Below are positions 6,122-6,609 of a stretch of 6,609 nt of DNA, in pieces. The first letter of the stretch is position 1. The number at the start of each line of letters is the position of its first letter. A program made the translations under genes and the position numbers. A model generated the notes under the pieces. It made no database searches and was not told the DNA's origin. It was given only the letters and a program-made list of their open reading frames with translations. Origin of the DNA: JBBSEZ01 sp038239195 (GTDB lineage: Bacteria; Planctomycetota; Planctomycetia; Gemmatales; Gemmataceae); assembly GCA_038239195.1 (NCBI GenBank), contig JBBSEZ010000510.1, forward strand, positions 1 through 6,609, given 5' to 3'.

Positions 6122-6609
6122 ATGCCGACCGACGCCAACCGCACCAGCCGCCTGACCACCGAAGGGCCGGGCCGCGCCCCCAACCGGGCCATGCTGCGGG
6201 CCGTCGGCTTTCACGACGACGACTTCGACCGCCCCATGGTCGGCGTCGCCTCCCTCTTCAGCGACATTACCCCCTGCAACGCCCACCTCGACCGCCTCGC
6301 CCGCAAGGCCTGCGAGGGCATTCGCGCCGCCGGCGGGGTGCCGCAAATCTTCGGCGCCCCCACCGCCTCCGACGGCATCATGATGGGCCACCAGGGCATG
6401 CGCTACAGCCTCGTCTCGCGCGAGGTCATCGCCGATTCCCTCGAGGTCGTCGCGGGAGGGATGAACCACGACGGGCTCCTCGCGGTCGGGGGCTGCGACA
6501 AGAACATGCCGGGCTGCGTGATGGCGATGGCCCGGCTCAACGTGCCGAGCGTCTTCGTCTACGGCGGGAGCATCCTTCCCGGCGTCGGCCCCGACGGCGC
6601 CGACATCGA
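6122..6609 (+). CDS. ilvD: Dihydroxy-acid dehydratase, N-terminal part (cut by window end)
   Basis: The enzyme dehydrates 2,3-dihydroxyisovalerate and 2,3-dihydroxy-3-methylvalerate to the 2-keto acids that become valine, leucine and isoleucine, in the cytoplasm. Only 162 of about 560 residues are present. The start is supported by the family-typical opening SRLTTEGPGRAPNRAMLRA (about 9-27), so the in-frame Met24 is internal. Visible motifs are DITPCNAHL (48-56) with the iron-sulfur ligand C52, ASDGIMMGHQGMRYSL (82-97) with metal ligand D84, SREVIADSLE (99-108) and GCDKNMPGC (124-132) with cluster ligand C125, metal ligand D126 and the likely carbamylated K127. The PCN and GCDK cysteines point to an iron-sulfur-dependent dehydratase; the third cysteine should lie beyond the window. 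Sugar-acid dehydratases of the same family are an alternative, but the motif set fits IlvD best. It is divergently transcribed from the DUF4058 gene. Confidence 0.93.
   Translation, partial: MPTDANRTSRLTTEGPGRAPNRAMLRAVGFHDDDFDRPMVGVASLFSDITPCNAHLDRLARKACEGIRAAGGVPQIFGAPTASDGIMMGHQGMRYSLVSREVIADSLEVVAGGMNHDGLLAVGGCDKNMPGCVMAMARLNVPSVFVYGGSILPGVGPDGADI

Noticed and set aside
5196..6155. A 319-codon plus-strand open frame running through the DUF4058 gene
   Set aside because: It starts inside the palindromic element and runs over the ilvD start. It has no family resemblance, while the minus strand has a strong ribosome binding site and DUF4058 motifs.

Overview
The window looks like a piece of a high-GC planctomycete chromosome, most likely of the Gemmata/Gemmataceae type. 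This is inferred from protein style: Ig-like repeats carrying DxNxNG calcium loops and followed by DUF4214 units, a secreted nucleoside hydrolase with C-terminal beta-sandwich modules, and a DUF4058 protein. No rRNA or other phylogenetic marker is present, so the assignment is inference.

Layout from left to right. Positions 1-105 hold the last 34 codons of a gene entering from the left, with a basic tail resembling a transposase C-terminus. Six bases later, in the same frame, an 827-aa open frame (112-2595, +) begins abruptly. It has three Ig-like repeats, each with an EF-hand-like loop, one putative Ig/cadherin-like domain, and a tandemly duplicated module of about 594 bp encoding DUF4214 units. 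It has no signal peptide and no well-placed ribosome binding site, so it looks like an extracellular protein that lost its N-terminus, perhaps through insertion of the element ending at its left. Positions 2596-2918 are GC-rich and show no gene.

The central gene (3147-5123, +) encodes a secreted nucleoside-hydrolase-family protein with two related C-terminal beta-sandwich modules. It is bracketed by two related palindromic elements of about 110 bp (2919-3031 and 5145-5254). Both share one plan: outer inverted repeats of the GGCGAGCGGCA type, and a core of two GGACGGCTC/GAGCCGTCC hairpins spaced 9 nt apart. They resemble REPINs or small non-autonomous mobile elements, and are the most unusual structure in the window.

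The right side carries a DUF4058 protein on the minus strand (5256-5981), whose stop codon abuts the second element. A 140-bp divergent intergenic region follows, with a plausible sigma70-type promoter for each direction and a perfect 7-8-7 inverted repeat over the -10 of the rightward one. Then comes the start of ilvD (6122 onward, +), the dihydroxy-acid dehydratase of branched-chain amino acid synthesis, cut by the window edge. The genes do not form an obvious pathway or operon. The window reads as accessory, repeat-rich DNA next to a housekeeping gene.
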